From NCBI GenBank assembly GCA_900316415.1, contig ONCV01000021.1:1-38554 (forward strand): 38,554 nucleotides of DNA, given 5' to 3'. Each line of letters begins with the position of its first letter. Position 1 is the first letter of the stretch. The notes below the pieces were generated by a model. It worked only from the letters and a program-made list of their open reading frames with translations. It searched no databases and had not been told where the DNA came from. Position numbers and translations under genes: made by a program. Below, piece after piece: positions 8,801 through 15,331 of the stretch. This DNA is from an uncultured Eubacteriales bacterium (lineage in GTDB: Bacteria; Bacillota; Clostridia; Christensenellales; Aristaeellaceae).

Positions 8801-9059
8801 CGGAATGTCGGACGCGGGCTCCGGGGATGCGGACCTGTTCGCGCAGGCGGTGGAATACGCCATCGCGGACGGACAGATTTCCACCTCAACCCTGCAGCGG
8901 CGCCTGAAGATCGGATATGCCCGGGCAGGGCGGCTGACGGACGAGCTGGAGGAAAGGGGCATTGTTTCCGCCAAGGACGGGAGCAAGCCGCGGAAATGCC
9001 TGATTACCAAAGAGGAATGGGAAGCGATGAAGGCGGCGGGGCAGGGGACTTCCGCATAA
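5883..9059 (+). CDS. ftsK: DNA translocase FtsK/SpoIIIE
   Basis: This 1,058-residue ATP-driven DNA pump sits at the division septum and moves chromosome DNA into daughter cells or the forespore. Residues about 20-190 carry four hydrophobic segments (N-terminal membrane domain). Residues about 195-580 are a low-complexity linker, first Gln-rich, then charged. The motor domain follows, with Walker A GATGSGKS (721-728) and Walker B IVIIIDE (Asp827, Glu828). Residues about 981-1058 form the winged-helix gamma domain that reads orientation sequences on DNA. The linker is longer than in Bacillus SpoIIIE (about 790 residues in total) and contains three copies of RKSRIFD exactly 25 residues apart. 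GGAGG precedes the ATG. It is co-transcribed with the lipoprotein upstream. FtsK versus SpoIIIE cannot be decided from sequence alone. Confidence 0.95.
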   Translation: MAQRSNRRQPVYSADALALRYLGGLALVAVGVMMFLAVELRLAGNVFDALRQLCFGLTGGLAVLLPALPVWAGVLVIWSSQRKAPVKPFVYACLAFLALCAFIVTVTHIGQEEYLGMLSRTSDGSWGGVIHQGFQQSVTRKASGGALGIVLAYPFWSLVGTILSAIVLLGLVLLCALLALNLTPGRIRDLASGRISLRQGKSRPNQEVRDQQQIAFQQEQERQRQMAAQQQAMIVQQQQAQAAAARAQQNSAAWPRTQAAAQRWPEPVPGAVGMDPRQETEPQHVDQGLREWQQQLTDQMSVIKNRNRKSRIFDGGDAAQSETGSLEQPAEKRKSRIFDRQAAEAQDALNAGQAGEKRKSRIFDRTDSAAERPEAARSGGLFRRRNEDDGLSDLTPAEKREEGMAYPVTGRQRPAKPSRARLEQEQVEEDLNRWREPAKPAMPSEEEPTPPWETGTEAPAEEAGRSRRPERPAAKPSSGEAGKLSPWQAQVQQAEEAALARGGETKDAAKQTGPESAGEKSRTEPPKPQQMVIPMGEATLKNPTWKPELKGVEPRETEKTEEYWEPTPYYAPPITDLKKPEAEVLDTSGEDEERSRLLEATLANFNVQARVVHVTHGPAISRFEMELAPGTKVNKISSLAQDIAYGMQATSVRIEAPIPGKSLVGVEVPNPKRATVSLREVLESPQMQNAKSILTVALGKDIAGVPIVCDLARMPHMLIAGATGSGKSVCINTIINSLLFRAGPDEVKMILVDPKVVELQCYNGIPHLLLPVVNDPHKAAAALAWAVAEMMERYDKFAERGVRNLEGYNAILDPGEKPMPRIVIIIDELADLMMVCKKDVEEYICRLTQLARAAGIHLIVATQRPSVDVITGLIKANIPSRIAFKTASYVDSRTILDRNGSEQLLGLGDMLYLPTGAFSPTRIQGCFLSDAEVNRIVDHVRQANPSSYDPDVLDKLEQLSRGQEEGPSMDVIGGMSDAGSGDADLFAQAVEYAIADGQISTSTLQRRLKIGYARAGRLTDELEERGIVSAKDGSKPRKCLITKEEWEAMKAAGQGTSA
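6804..7028 (+). repeat. Three 25-residue units with RKSRIFD in the FtsK linker
   Basis: RKSRIFD begins at residues 308, 333 and 358 of the translocase, a strict 25-residue period. The remaining 18 residues of each unit vary but are rich in Ala, Glu and Gln. Conservation of the basic-hydrophobic-acidic heptad while the spacer drifts suggests a short binding motif shown three times. Confidence 0.8.
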
Positions 9060-9129
9060 GCGGATGCCGAAGCTCCGGCGGAGAGAAAGCCGGATGCGGC
9101 CGGCGGCGGTGCGAAGGGAGAAATGAGCG

Positions 9130-10290
9130 GTGGCCAATATCATGGATTATCTGGTATGGCGGGGGGAATTCGGATTTGATGCCGCCCCCTGGAACGAAGT
9201 GGACGCGCTGATGATGGCCAATCTGAGCTACCTGGACTTTCACGGCCTGGGGGATGAACGGGGCTGGACCCTGGCCGATGCGAAGCGCCTGGAACTGGTG
9301 CAGGATACGGACGTGGCCAATTTCGAAGGCAGGAAGCAGCAGTTCCTGGCCATGGCGGACACGGTCCGGTTCGGGGACATCCGTATGCATCATTTCATCA
9401 GCCTGACGGACGAAGACGAAGAGCTGCAGTTTTCCGCCACCTGTTATGACCTGCCGGACGGAACGCTGTGCATCGCCTTCCGGGGAACGGACGGCACCCT
9501 CGTGGGATGGCGGGAGGACTTCAATATGTCCTGGCAGAGCGTCGTGCCGGCGCAGGAGGCGGCGGTCTACTATCTGGAGAAGGCGGCGGAGCTGGATGAC
9601 CGGCCCCTTTGCCTGGTGGGACACAGCAAGGGGGGCAATCTCGCGGCGTACGCGGCGGCCTGCAGCAGGCCGGAGGTTCAGGACCGGCTGAAGGCGGTCT
9701 ATTCCTTCGACGGGCCGGGCATGTCGCCGGATATCTTTCAGAGCGGGGGCTATCAGCGCGTTGTGGACAGAATCCATTCCTTCGTGCCCCAGACAGCCAT
9801 CGTGGGAATGATGATGGAATACCATCGGAAATACACGGTGGTGAAGTCCGACGCCTCCGGCATCGCCCAGCACGATCCCCTCACCTGGCAGGTCTACGGG
9901 CCCCGCTTCGAGACGGCGGAGAAGATTGACTCGAACGCGGTGATGGTCAGCGAGACGCTGCACGGCCTGCTGGAGCAGACCGGGCGGAAGGAGCGGGGAA
10001 AAATGGTGGACACGCTCTTCGGCCTGATGGCGAACACCAAGGCGGCCAGCCTTTCGGAAATGAAGGAAGGCGGGCTGAAAACCCTGACCGGGGTGGCCCG
10101 GGGAACGCTGGATCTGACGCCGGATGCCCGGAAGGCACTGACGCGGCTGGCGGGGCTCTTCCTGTCCCTGGGCTTCGGAAGCCTGGCGGACCGGTACCGT
10201 CCGGGGCAGCGGCACGGCGAGGAGAAGCCGGATCCGGAAGCCGACGATCCGGGAGAAAACGGGGACGCGGGGGCGGAAAATAAAAGTTGA
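9130..10290 (+). CDS. DUF2974 (Mbeg1-like) alpha/beta hydrolase
   Basis: The 386-residue protein has a lipase-like core. FRGTDGTLVGWREDF is followed by LVGHSKGGNLAAYAA with nucleophile Ser166 in a G-H-S-K-G elbow, the pattern of the DUF2974 family of predicted lipases/hydrolases. The later FDGPGM (about residue 196) fits the strand after the elbow. The family's substrates are not established. The last 60 residues are a basic, then acidic, disordered-looking tail. I start at the GTG at 9130 because AGGGAG lies nine bases before it and the next ATG is four codons downstream without a better site. It lies 70 bases after ftsK. Its stop overlaps the -35 of the yebC promoter. Confidence 0.82.
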   Translation: MANIMDYLVWRGEFGFDAAPWNEVDALMMANLSYLDFHGLGDERGWTLADAKRLELVQDTDVANFEGRKQQFLAMADTVRFGDIRMHHFISLTDEDEELQFSATCYDLPDGTLCIAFRGTDGTLVGWREDFNMSWQSVVPAQEAAVYYLEKAAELDDRPLCLVGHSKGGNLAAYAAACSRPEVQDRLKAVYSFDGPGMSPDIFQSGGYQRVVDRIHSFVPQTAIVGMMMEYHRKYTVVKSDASGIAQHDPLTWQVYGPRFETAEKIDSNAVMVSETLHGLLEQTGRKERGKMVDTLFGLMANTKAASLSEMKEGGLKTLTGVARGTLDLTPDARKALTRLAGLFLSLGFGSLADRYRPGQRHGEEKPDPEADDPGENGDAGAENKS

Positions 10291-10316
10291 CGCGGCTTTG
10301 CGGGGAATGATATAAT
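10287..10316 (+). promoter_or_regulatory. Promoter of yebC, with an inverted repeat over the -10
   Basis: TTGACG (10287-10292), 18 bases, TATAAT (10311-10316). The short inverted repeat GGGGA (10302-10306) / TCCCC (10316-10320) flanks the -10 and could be an operator, though five-base arms are weak evidence. The -35 overlaps the stop codon of the upstream gene. Confidence 0.82.
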
Positions 10317-10357
10317 CCCCCTGTTTGAGATTATTCAATGGTTTTGGAGGGAGCAAG

Positions 10358-11107
10358 ATGTCCGGACATTCCAAATGGCATAATATTCAGGCGAAGAAGG
10401 GCAAGGCGGACGCCCAGCGCGGCGCGGTTTTCACCAAGATCGGGCGGGAGATTGCCATCGCGGTCCGCGAAGGCGGCGCCAACCCCGAATCCAACGGCAA
10501 GCTGCGGGACGTGATTGCCAAGGCGAAGGCCAACAACATGCCGAATGACAATATTCAGCGTTCCATCAAGAAGGCCAGCGGCGAGCTGAGCAACGTGGTC
10601 TACGAGGAGATCACCTACGAGGGATATGCCCCCGGCGGCGTGGCGGTGATCGTGGATACGATTTCCGACAACCGGAACCGCACGGCCAGCGACATCCGGC
10701 ACTGCTTTGCCAAGTACGGCGGAAACCTGGGAACCACCGGCTCCGTGGGCTTCATGTTTGATACCCGGGGCGTGCTGGTGGTCGAGCGGACCCCCGGCAT
10801 GGATGAGGACGAGCTGATGATGATGGCGCTGGATGCCGGCGCGGAAGACGTGCGCCCCGATGAGGACGTGGTGGAAATCCTGACCGATCCCAACGAGTTC
10901 GGCAAGGTGCGGGAAGCCCTGGAACAGCAGGGACTGACCTTCCTGAGCGCTGAGGTGCAGAAGATTCCCCAGAACACCGTGGCGGTGGAGGATCCGGAGA
11001 CCATCGAGAAGATTCAGAAGATGCTGGACCTGCTGGAAGAGAGCGACGATGTCCAGAACGTATATCACAACGCGGAGCTGCCCGAGGAAGAGGACGACGA
11101 GGACTGA
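10358..11107 (+). CDS. yebC: YebC/PmpR family (TACO1-like) regulatory protein
   Basis: The 249-residue product has the family's signature start [16 protein letters not shown] and the full three-domain pattern: a helical N-terminal domain ([19 protein letters not shown]), then [14 protein letters not shown] and the [10 protein letters not shown] loop, and an acidic C-terminal end. Family members have been described as DNA-binding regulators and, more recently, as translation factors relieving ribosome stalling on polyproline-like stretches; which applies here is unknown. The start is fixed by GGAGGGAG just upstream and by homology; an in-frame ATG at 10325 is rejected. It has its own strong promoter, and a short hairpin follows before pdp. 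Confidence 0.96.
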   Translation: MSGHSKWHNIQAKKGKADAQRGAVFTKIGREIAIAVREGGANPESNGKLRDVIAKAKANNMPNDNIQRSIKKASGELSNVVYEEITYEGYAPGGVAVIVDTISDNRNRTASDIRHCFAKYGGNLGTTGSVGFMFDTRGVLVVERTPGMDEDELMMMALDAGAEDVRPDEDVVEILTDPNEFGKVREALEQQGLTFLSAEVQKIPQNTVAVEDPETIEKIQKMLDLLEESDDVQNVYHNAELPEEEDDED

Positions 11108-11133
11108 TTCCCGTAGGGAGTGTGGCTTGATTC

Positions 11134-11161
11134 GCCGGCGCCTGGATGGGCGCCGGCTTTT
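11134..11161 (+). terminator. Short terminator or attenuator between yebC and pdp
   Basis: A 9-bp perfect stem GCCGGCGCC (11134-11142) / GGCGCCGGC (11149-11157) with a 6-base loop is followed by only four T. Lacking a longer T run and a clear promoter downstream, it may reduce rather than stop transcription into pdp. Confidence 0.65.
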
Positions 11162-11185
11162 GACATCGGAGAGGAGGAACGGAGC

Positions 11186-12511
11186 ATGACGATGCTGGAG
11201 ATCATTGAGAAGAAAAAGCTGGGTCAGGAGCTGAAGGAGGACGAGATCCGCTTTTTTGCCGAAGCCGCGGCGAGGAAGAGCGTGCCGGACTATCAGCTTT
11301 CCGCGCTGCTGATGGCGATCCGGCTCAACGGCATGACCGATGAGGAGACCACGGAGCTGACGCTGGCCATGCGGGATACCGGCGACGTTGCTGATCTGTC
11401 CTCCATTCCGGGAATCAAGGTGGACAAGCACTCCACGGGCGGGGTGGGGGATACGACCACCCTGGTGCTCGCGCCGCTGGTGGCGGCCTGCGGGGCGCCG
11501 GTGGCAAAGATGAGCGGCCGGGGGCTGGGGCATACGGGGGGAACGCTGGACAAGCTGGAATCCATTCCCGGCCTGCGGGTCAGCCTGACCGAAGAGGAAT
11601 TCATCCGCCAGGTGCGGGAGATCGGCGTGGCCGTGGTGGGCCAGACGGGAACCCTGGCGCCCGCGGACAAAACCCTGTATGCGCTGCGGGATGTGACCTC
11701 CACGGTGGACTCCATTCCCCTGATGGTCTCCTCCATTCTCTCCAAGAAGCTGGCGGCGGGCTCGGACGCCATTGTGCTGGACGTGAAGACCGGCTCCGGC
11801 GCGCTGATGCAGAAGCTGGAGGACAGCATCCGCCTGGCGCGGATGATGGTCAGCGTGGGCACCCTGGCGGGAAAGCCGACCCTGGCCCTGATCAGCGGCA
11901 TGGATCAGCCCCTGGGAACCCATGTGGGAAACGCCCTGGAGGTGAAGGAGGCCATTGATATCCTCTCCGGGCGGGCGGGCGGGGATCTGCGGGAGGTTTC
12001 CCTGACGCTGGGCGGACATATGCTGGTGCTGGCGGGGAAGGCAAAGACCCACGGGGAAGCGGTGGCGATGCTGCAGCAGGCGCTGGACAGCGGCGCCGGG
12101 CTGCGGAAGCTGAAGGAAATGATCCGGGCCCAGGGCGGGGACCCCGCCGTGTGCGACGATGTGAATCGGCTGCCCCAGGCTCCGGTGAAGAAGACCCTCC
12201 TGTGCGGGGAGAGCGGATATGTCTGCGGCATGAACACCATGGCGCTGGGCTCCGCGGCCCAGGCCATGGGAGCCGGCAGGCTCCAGGTGGGGGACACGAT
12301 CGATTACGCGGTGGGCTTTGTGCTGAGGGTGCGCCTGGGGGACCGGGTGGAGCCGGACATGCCCCTGTGCGAGCTGCATGCCCGGACGGAGGAGGATGCG
12401 GAGCGGGCGGAGGCTGCCATCCGGAGGGCGATTCACTTCTGCGCGGAGCCCTGCGAAAGGGGTCGGAATTTCTACGCGCTGGTGAGTGCTGCCGGGGTTG
12501 AGATGCTGTAA
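11186..12511 (+). CDS. pdp: Pyrimidine-nucleoside phosphorylase
   Basis: The 441-residue enzyme splits thymidine, deoxyuridine or uridine with phosphate into the base and (deoxy)ribose-1-phosphate. The thymidine/pyrimidine phosphorylase signature is clear: SGRGLGHTGGTLDKLE from residue 110, preceded by the phosphate-binding KHSTGGVGD (about residues 84-92). KTGSGA and the C-terminal barrel-sandwich domain (about 345-435) are also present. Length fits the Bacillus-type Pdp. The start at 11186 has GAGGAGG in front; the upstream in-frame ATG (11120) would code through the terminator hairpin and is rejected. It precedes azlC by 16 bases. The link to the amino-acid exporter is probably only transcriptional. 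Confidence 0.95.
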   Translation: MTMLEIIEKKKLGQELKEDEIRFFAEAAARKSVPDYQLSALLMAIRLNGMTDEETTELTLAMRDTGDVADLSSIPGIKVDKHSTGGVGDTTTLVLAPLVAACGAPVAKMSGRGLGHTGGTLDKLESIPGLRVSLTEEEFIRQVREIGVAVVGQTGTLAPADKTLYALRDVTSTVDSIPLMVSSILSKKLAAGSDAIVLDVKTGSGALMQKLEDSIRLARMMVSVGTLAGKPTLALISGMDQPLGTHVGNALEVKEAIDILSGRAGGDLREVSLTLGGHMLVLAGKAKTHGEAVAMLQQALDSGAGLRKLKEMIRAQGGDPAVCDDVNRLPQAPVKKTLLCGESGYVCGMNTMALGSAAQAMGAGRLQVGDTIDYAVGFVLRVRLGDRVEPDMPLCELHARTEEDAERAEAAIRRAIHFCAEPCERGRNFYALVSAAGVEML

Positions 12512-12527
12512 GAGCCGGGGGAGAAAG

Positions 12528-13232
12528 ATGAAAAAGGATTTCATTCGGGGAATCCGTCACGGGATTCCCATCGCGCTCGGCTATCTCAGCGTCTCCTTCG
12601 CCTTCGGCATGAAGGCGGTGGGCGACGGGCTGACCTGGCTCCAGGCAGTGCTGATTTCCGCGACCAACCTGACCAGCGCCGGCCAGGTGGCCGGCCTGCC
12701 CCTGATGCTTTCCGGGGCCAGCCTGGCGGAGATGGCGCTGACCCAGCTGACCATCAATCTGCGCTATGGCCTGATGGGCCTTTCTCTGGGGCGGAAGCTG
12801 GATGACAGCATGGGAACGCTGCAGCGGCTGATCTTCTCCTTTGCCGACACGGATGAGATCTTTGCGGTGGCATCCGCCCAGCCGGGAAGGGTCGGGAAGC
12901 ATTATCTCTACGGGCTGATGCTGACGCCCTTCCTGGGATGGACGCTGGGAACGCTGCTGGGCGGCGTGGCGGGAACGCTGCTGCCGGCCTTTGTCCGGAC
13001 CGCGCTGGGGATCGCGATATACGGCATGTTCCTGGCGATCATTCTGCCCCCGGCCCGGGAACGCAGGCCCGTCCGGGTTGTGGTGATGATTGCGGTGGGG
13101 CTGAGCCTCTGCTTCCGCTACCTGCCCGGCCTGAACCGGGTTTCCGGCGGCTTTGCGATTATTATCTGCGCGGTGGCAGCCGCGGCGGCCGGTGCCTTGC
13201 TCTATCCGGAGCAGGAAGGGGGAGAGTCATGA
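12528..13232 (+). CDS. azlC: Branched-chain amino-acid exporter, large subunit AzlC
   Basis: The 234-residue membrane protein has the AzlC pattern: an N-terminal GIRHGIPIALGYLSVSFAFG, the conserved polar stretch SATNLTSAGQVAG, and INLRYGLMGLSL. About seven hydrophobic segments follow. With the small subunit AzlD it forms a permease exporting leucine/valine-type amino acids (and azaleucine) in Bacillus. Start chosen at MKKDF, preceded by GGGGGAG; an ATG 42 bases upstream lies inside pdp. Its stop overlaps the azlD start in an ATGA arrangement, typical of translational coupling. Confidence 0.93.
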   Translation: MKKDFIRGIRHGIPIALGYLSVSFAFGMKAVGDGLTWLQAVLISATNLTSAGQVAGLPLMLSGASLAEMALTQLTINLRYGLMGLSLGRKLDDSMGTLQRLIFSFADTDEIFAVASAQPGRVGKHYLYGLMLTPFLGWTLGTLLGGVAGTLLPAFVRTALGIAIYGMFLAIILPPARERRPVRVVVMIAVGLSLCFRYLPGLNRVSGGFAIIICAVAAAAAGALLYPEQEGGES

Positions 13233-13546
13233 GCTGGAAAGCCTTTCTGCCCTATGTGGCCGTGATGGCCGTGGTCACGTATCTGATCCGGATGCTGCCC
13301 CTGACCGCCTTCCGGAGACCCATCCGCAGCCGGTTTGTCCGGTCCTTCCTGACCTATATTCCCTTCGCGGTGCTGGGTGCCATGACCTTCCCGGAGGTGA
13401 TGTATTCCACGGGGGACATGCGTACGGCGGCGGCGGGCGTGGCGGTGGCGGTGCTGCTGGCCTGGCGGGGGAAAAGCCTGCTGACGGTGGCCATCGCGGC
13501 CTGCATCGCGGTGGCGGCGGCGCAGGGATTGCTGCTGTTGATCTGA
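13229..13546 (+). CDS. azlD: Branched-chain amino-acid exporter, small subunit AzlD
   Basis: This 105-residue protein has about four membrane segments. The family hallmark is VTYLIRMLPLTAFRRPIRS near the start, followed by FLTYIPFAVLGAMTFPE, and these place it in AzlD. It is the partner of AzlC directly upstream; the ATG at 13229 overlaps the azlC stop by one base pair step (ATGA). GGGGGAGAG serves as the binding site. Longer in-frame extensions upstream lie inside azlC and are rejected. Confidence 0.92.
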   Translation: MSWKAFLPYVAVMAVVTYLIRMLPLTAFRRPIRSRFVRSFLTYIPFAVLGAMTFPEVMYSTGDMRTAAAGVAVAVLLAWRGKSLLTVAIAACIAVAAAQGLLLLI

Positions 13547-13611
13547 AAACGCGAAGAAAGCCGGGCGTCCGGGTGCTCCGGGGCAGGGCCGCCTGAAAAA
13601 AAGGAGTTGTC

Positions 13612-14268
13612 ATGAAGGAGAAACCGGTGGGATCCCGGAACGAGCCGCCGAAGCGGACGGTGCTGGAGGAGGTCGGAAACGCCGTCACCCACGGCGTCGG
13701 CGCCCTGCTGAGCATTACGGGGACGGTGCTGCTGCTGATCCGGGCGGACACGGGAACAAAGCTTTTCTGTGCCATTGTGTACGGATTCTGTCTGCTGATG
13801 ATGTTCCTGATGAGCTGCCTGTATCATTCCTTTCGCTGGGGGAGCCGGGTAAAGCGGCTCTGGCGCAGGTTTGACTATATCTCCATCTACCTGCTGATCG
13901 GCGGAACCTTTACGCCCATGTGGCTGCTGGCGTGGGGAGGAACCTGGGGAACCGTCTTCTGCGCCGTCCAGTGGGCGGTGCTGATCACGGGCATCACCCT
14001 GATCGGCGTTTTCGGCCCCGGACGGCCCCGGGCGCTGCATATCGCGATGTACATCGTGCTGGGCTGGTGCGGGCTGGCGTTTTTGCCCCGGCTGGCGGCG
14101 GAAAATGTGCCCCTGCTGATCACGACGCTTACCGGCGGCGTCATTTACACCCTGGGCATCATTCCCTTTGCGATGAAGAAGAAGGGGGCTCATTTTCTCT
14201 GGCATTTCTTCGTGCTCTTCGGCGCGATTGCCCACTGGGTGGGAATTTTTCTGTTTCTGTACAGCTGA
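13612..14268 (+). CDS. Hemolysin III family (PAQR-type) membrane protein
   Basis: The 218-residue product has seven hydrophobic segments and the family's polar anchors: EEVGNAVTHGVGA near the start, SCLYHSF in the second segment, RRFDYISIYLLIGGTFTP in the third to fourth, and HFLWHFFVLFGAIAHW at the end. These His/Asp/Ser residues form the metal site in PAQR receptors and hemolysin III proteins. The bacterial members have been linked to membrane homeostasis (TrhA) rather than true haemolysis. AAAAGGAG precedes the ATG. It follows azlD by 65 bases and may be the last gene of the yebC unit, as a promoter for ppk2 lies just downstream. Confidence 0.93.
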   Translation: MKEKPVGSRNEPPKRTVLEEVGNAVTHGVGALLSITGTVLLLIRADTGTKLFCAIVYGFCLLMMFLMSCLYHSFRWGSRVKRLWRRFDYISIYLLIGGTFTPMWLLAWGGTWGTVFCAVQWAVLITGITLIGVFGPGRPRALHIAMYIVLGWCGLAFLPRLAAENVPLLITTLTGGVIYTLGIIPFAMKKKGAHFLWHFFVLFGAIAHWVGIFLFLYS

Positions 14269-14294
14269 AAGACGGAAAGAACCGGTCTGAAAGC

Positions 14295-14323
14295 TTGAAA
14301 TGACAGGCGAACCTGTGTATAAT
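14295..14323 (+). promoter_or_regulatory. Promoter of the polyphosphate kinase gene
   Basis: TTGAAA (14295-14300), 17 bases, TATAAT (14318-14323), in an AT-rich gap. The start codon lies 31 bases after the -10. Among the best-matched promoters in the window. Confidence 0.83.
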
Positions 14324-14354
14324 GTGAATACTTTGCGACAAGGAGTACGGACTC

Positions 14355-15215
14355 ATGGCTCTGAAGGATTACTGTTTTGACGGAAAACATCCCCTGAAGA
14401 TAAAGGAGATGCCTACGGACGCAGGGGAATACAAGGTGCAGAAGAGCGAGCTGGTCGCTCAGACGCAGGAAAACATGACCCGCGCCGCCCTTCTGCAGGA
14501 AAAAATGTACGCCGCCAAGCAGGAAGGCCTGGTTTTCGCGCTGCAGGCCCGGGACGCGGCCGGAAAGGACAGCCTGATCAAAAAGGTCTTTTCCCAGCTG
14601 AATCCCGCCGCCCTGAAGATTACTTCCTTTAAGGTTCCGAACAAGACGGATCTGGCGCACGACTATATGTGGCGGATCAACCGGGCGATGCCGGAGCGGG
14701 GAACGATCGGGATCTTCAACCGCAGCCATTATGAGGACGTACTGGTGGTGCAGGTGCACCAGATGCAGAAGGACTACATCCTCACGTCCCGCTGCAAGAC
14801 GGAGGATTTCTTTGAACGCAGGTACCGCCAGCTGAACAACTGGGAGGAATACCTGTGGGAGAACGGCTTCCGCATGGTGAAGATCTTCCTGAACGTATCC
14901 AAGGAAGAGCAGAAGCAGCGCTTCCTGGACCGGCTGGAGCTGCCGGAGAAGCACTGGAAGCTTTCCGTCGGGGACATGAAGGAGCGTGCCCTCTGGGAGG
15001 AATATGACCGGGTGTTCGAGGACTGCATCAACGCCACGGCGACGGAGCATGCTCCCTGGTATGTGCTGCCGGCGGACAACAAGTGGTATGCGCGGTACCT
15101 GATGAGCGAGATTATTCTGAAGACCCTCGAGGATATGGATCCCCAGTTCCCGCCGTTGAACGCCGAAGAGGCGGCAAAGATCCCCACGGTGCTGCAGGAG
15201 CTGGAGAACGAATAA
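14355..15215 (+). CDS. ppk2: Polyphosphate kinase 2 family nucleotide phosphotransferase
   Basis: The 286-residue enzyme transfers phosphate between polyphosphate and nucleoside mono- or diphosphates. The PPK2 variant of Walker A is seen as QARDAAGKDS (64-73, with Asp67 and Lys71). GIFNRSHYEDVL (119-130) is the family's second motif, and RLELPEKHWKLS (about 193-204) is the lid region. Length fits one-domain PPK2. Class (AMP or ADP acceptor) cannot be settled by eye. It has its own promoter, and no clear terminator separates it from the giant surface-protein gene 116 bases downstream. Confidence 0.93.
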   Translation: MALKDYCFDGKHPLKIKEMPTDAGEYKVQKSELVAQTQENMTRAALLQEKMYAAKQEGLVFALQARDAAGKDSLIKKVFSQLNPAALKITSFKVPNKTDLAHDYMWRINRAMPERGTIGIFNRSHYEDVLVVQVHQMQKDYILTSRCKTEDFFERRYRQLNNWEEYLWENGFRMVKIFLNVSKEEQKQRFLDRLELPEKHWKLSVGDMKERALWEEYDRVFEDCINATATEHAPWYVLPADNKWYARYLMSEIILKTLEDMDPQFPPLNAEEAAKIPTVLQELENE

Positions 15216-15331
15216 CGGTACGATTCCCCGGAAGGCCGAGGAAGCAACAGCGGCACGGGTGCGATTTCCCGGAACGCCGGGATGCCGCCGCGGACCGGGA
15301 TCCGGGAATCCAAAGGACAGGAGCATATGCG

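Noticed and set aside
15083..15331. Extending the giant protein upstream to 15083
   Set aside because: It would overlap the end of ppk2 and place the signal peptide deep inside the chain. AGGAG before 15332 supports the shorter form.
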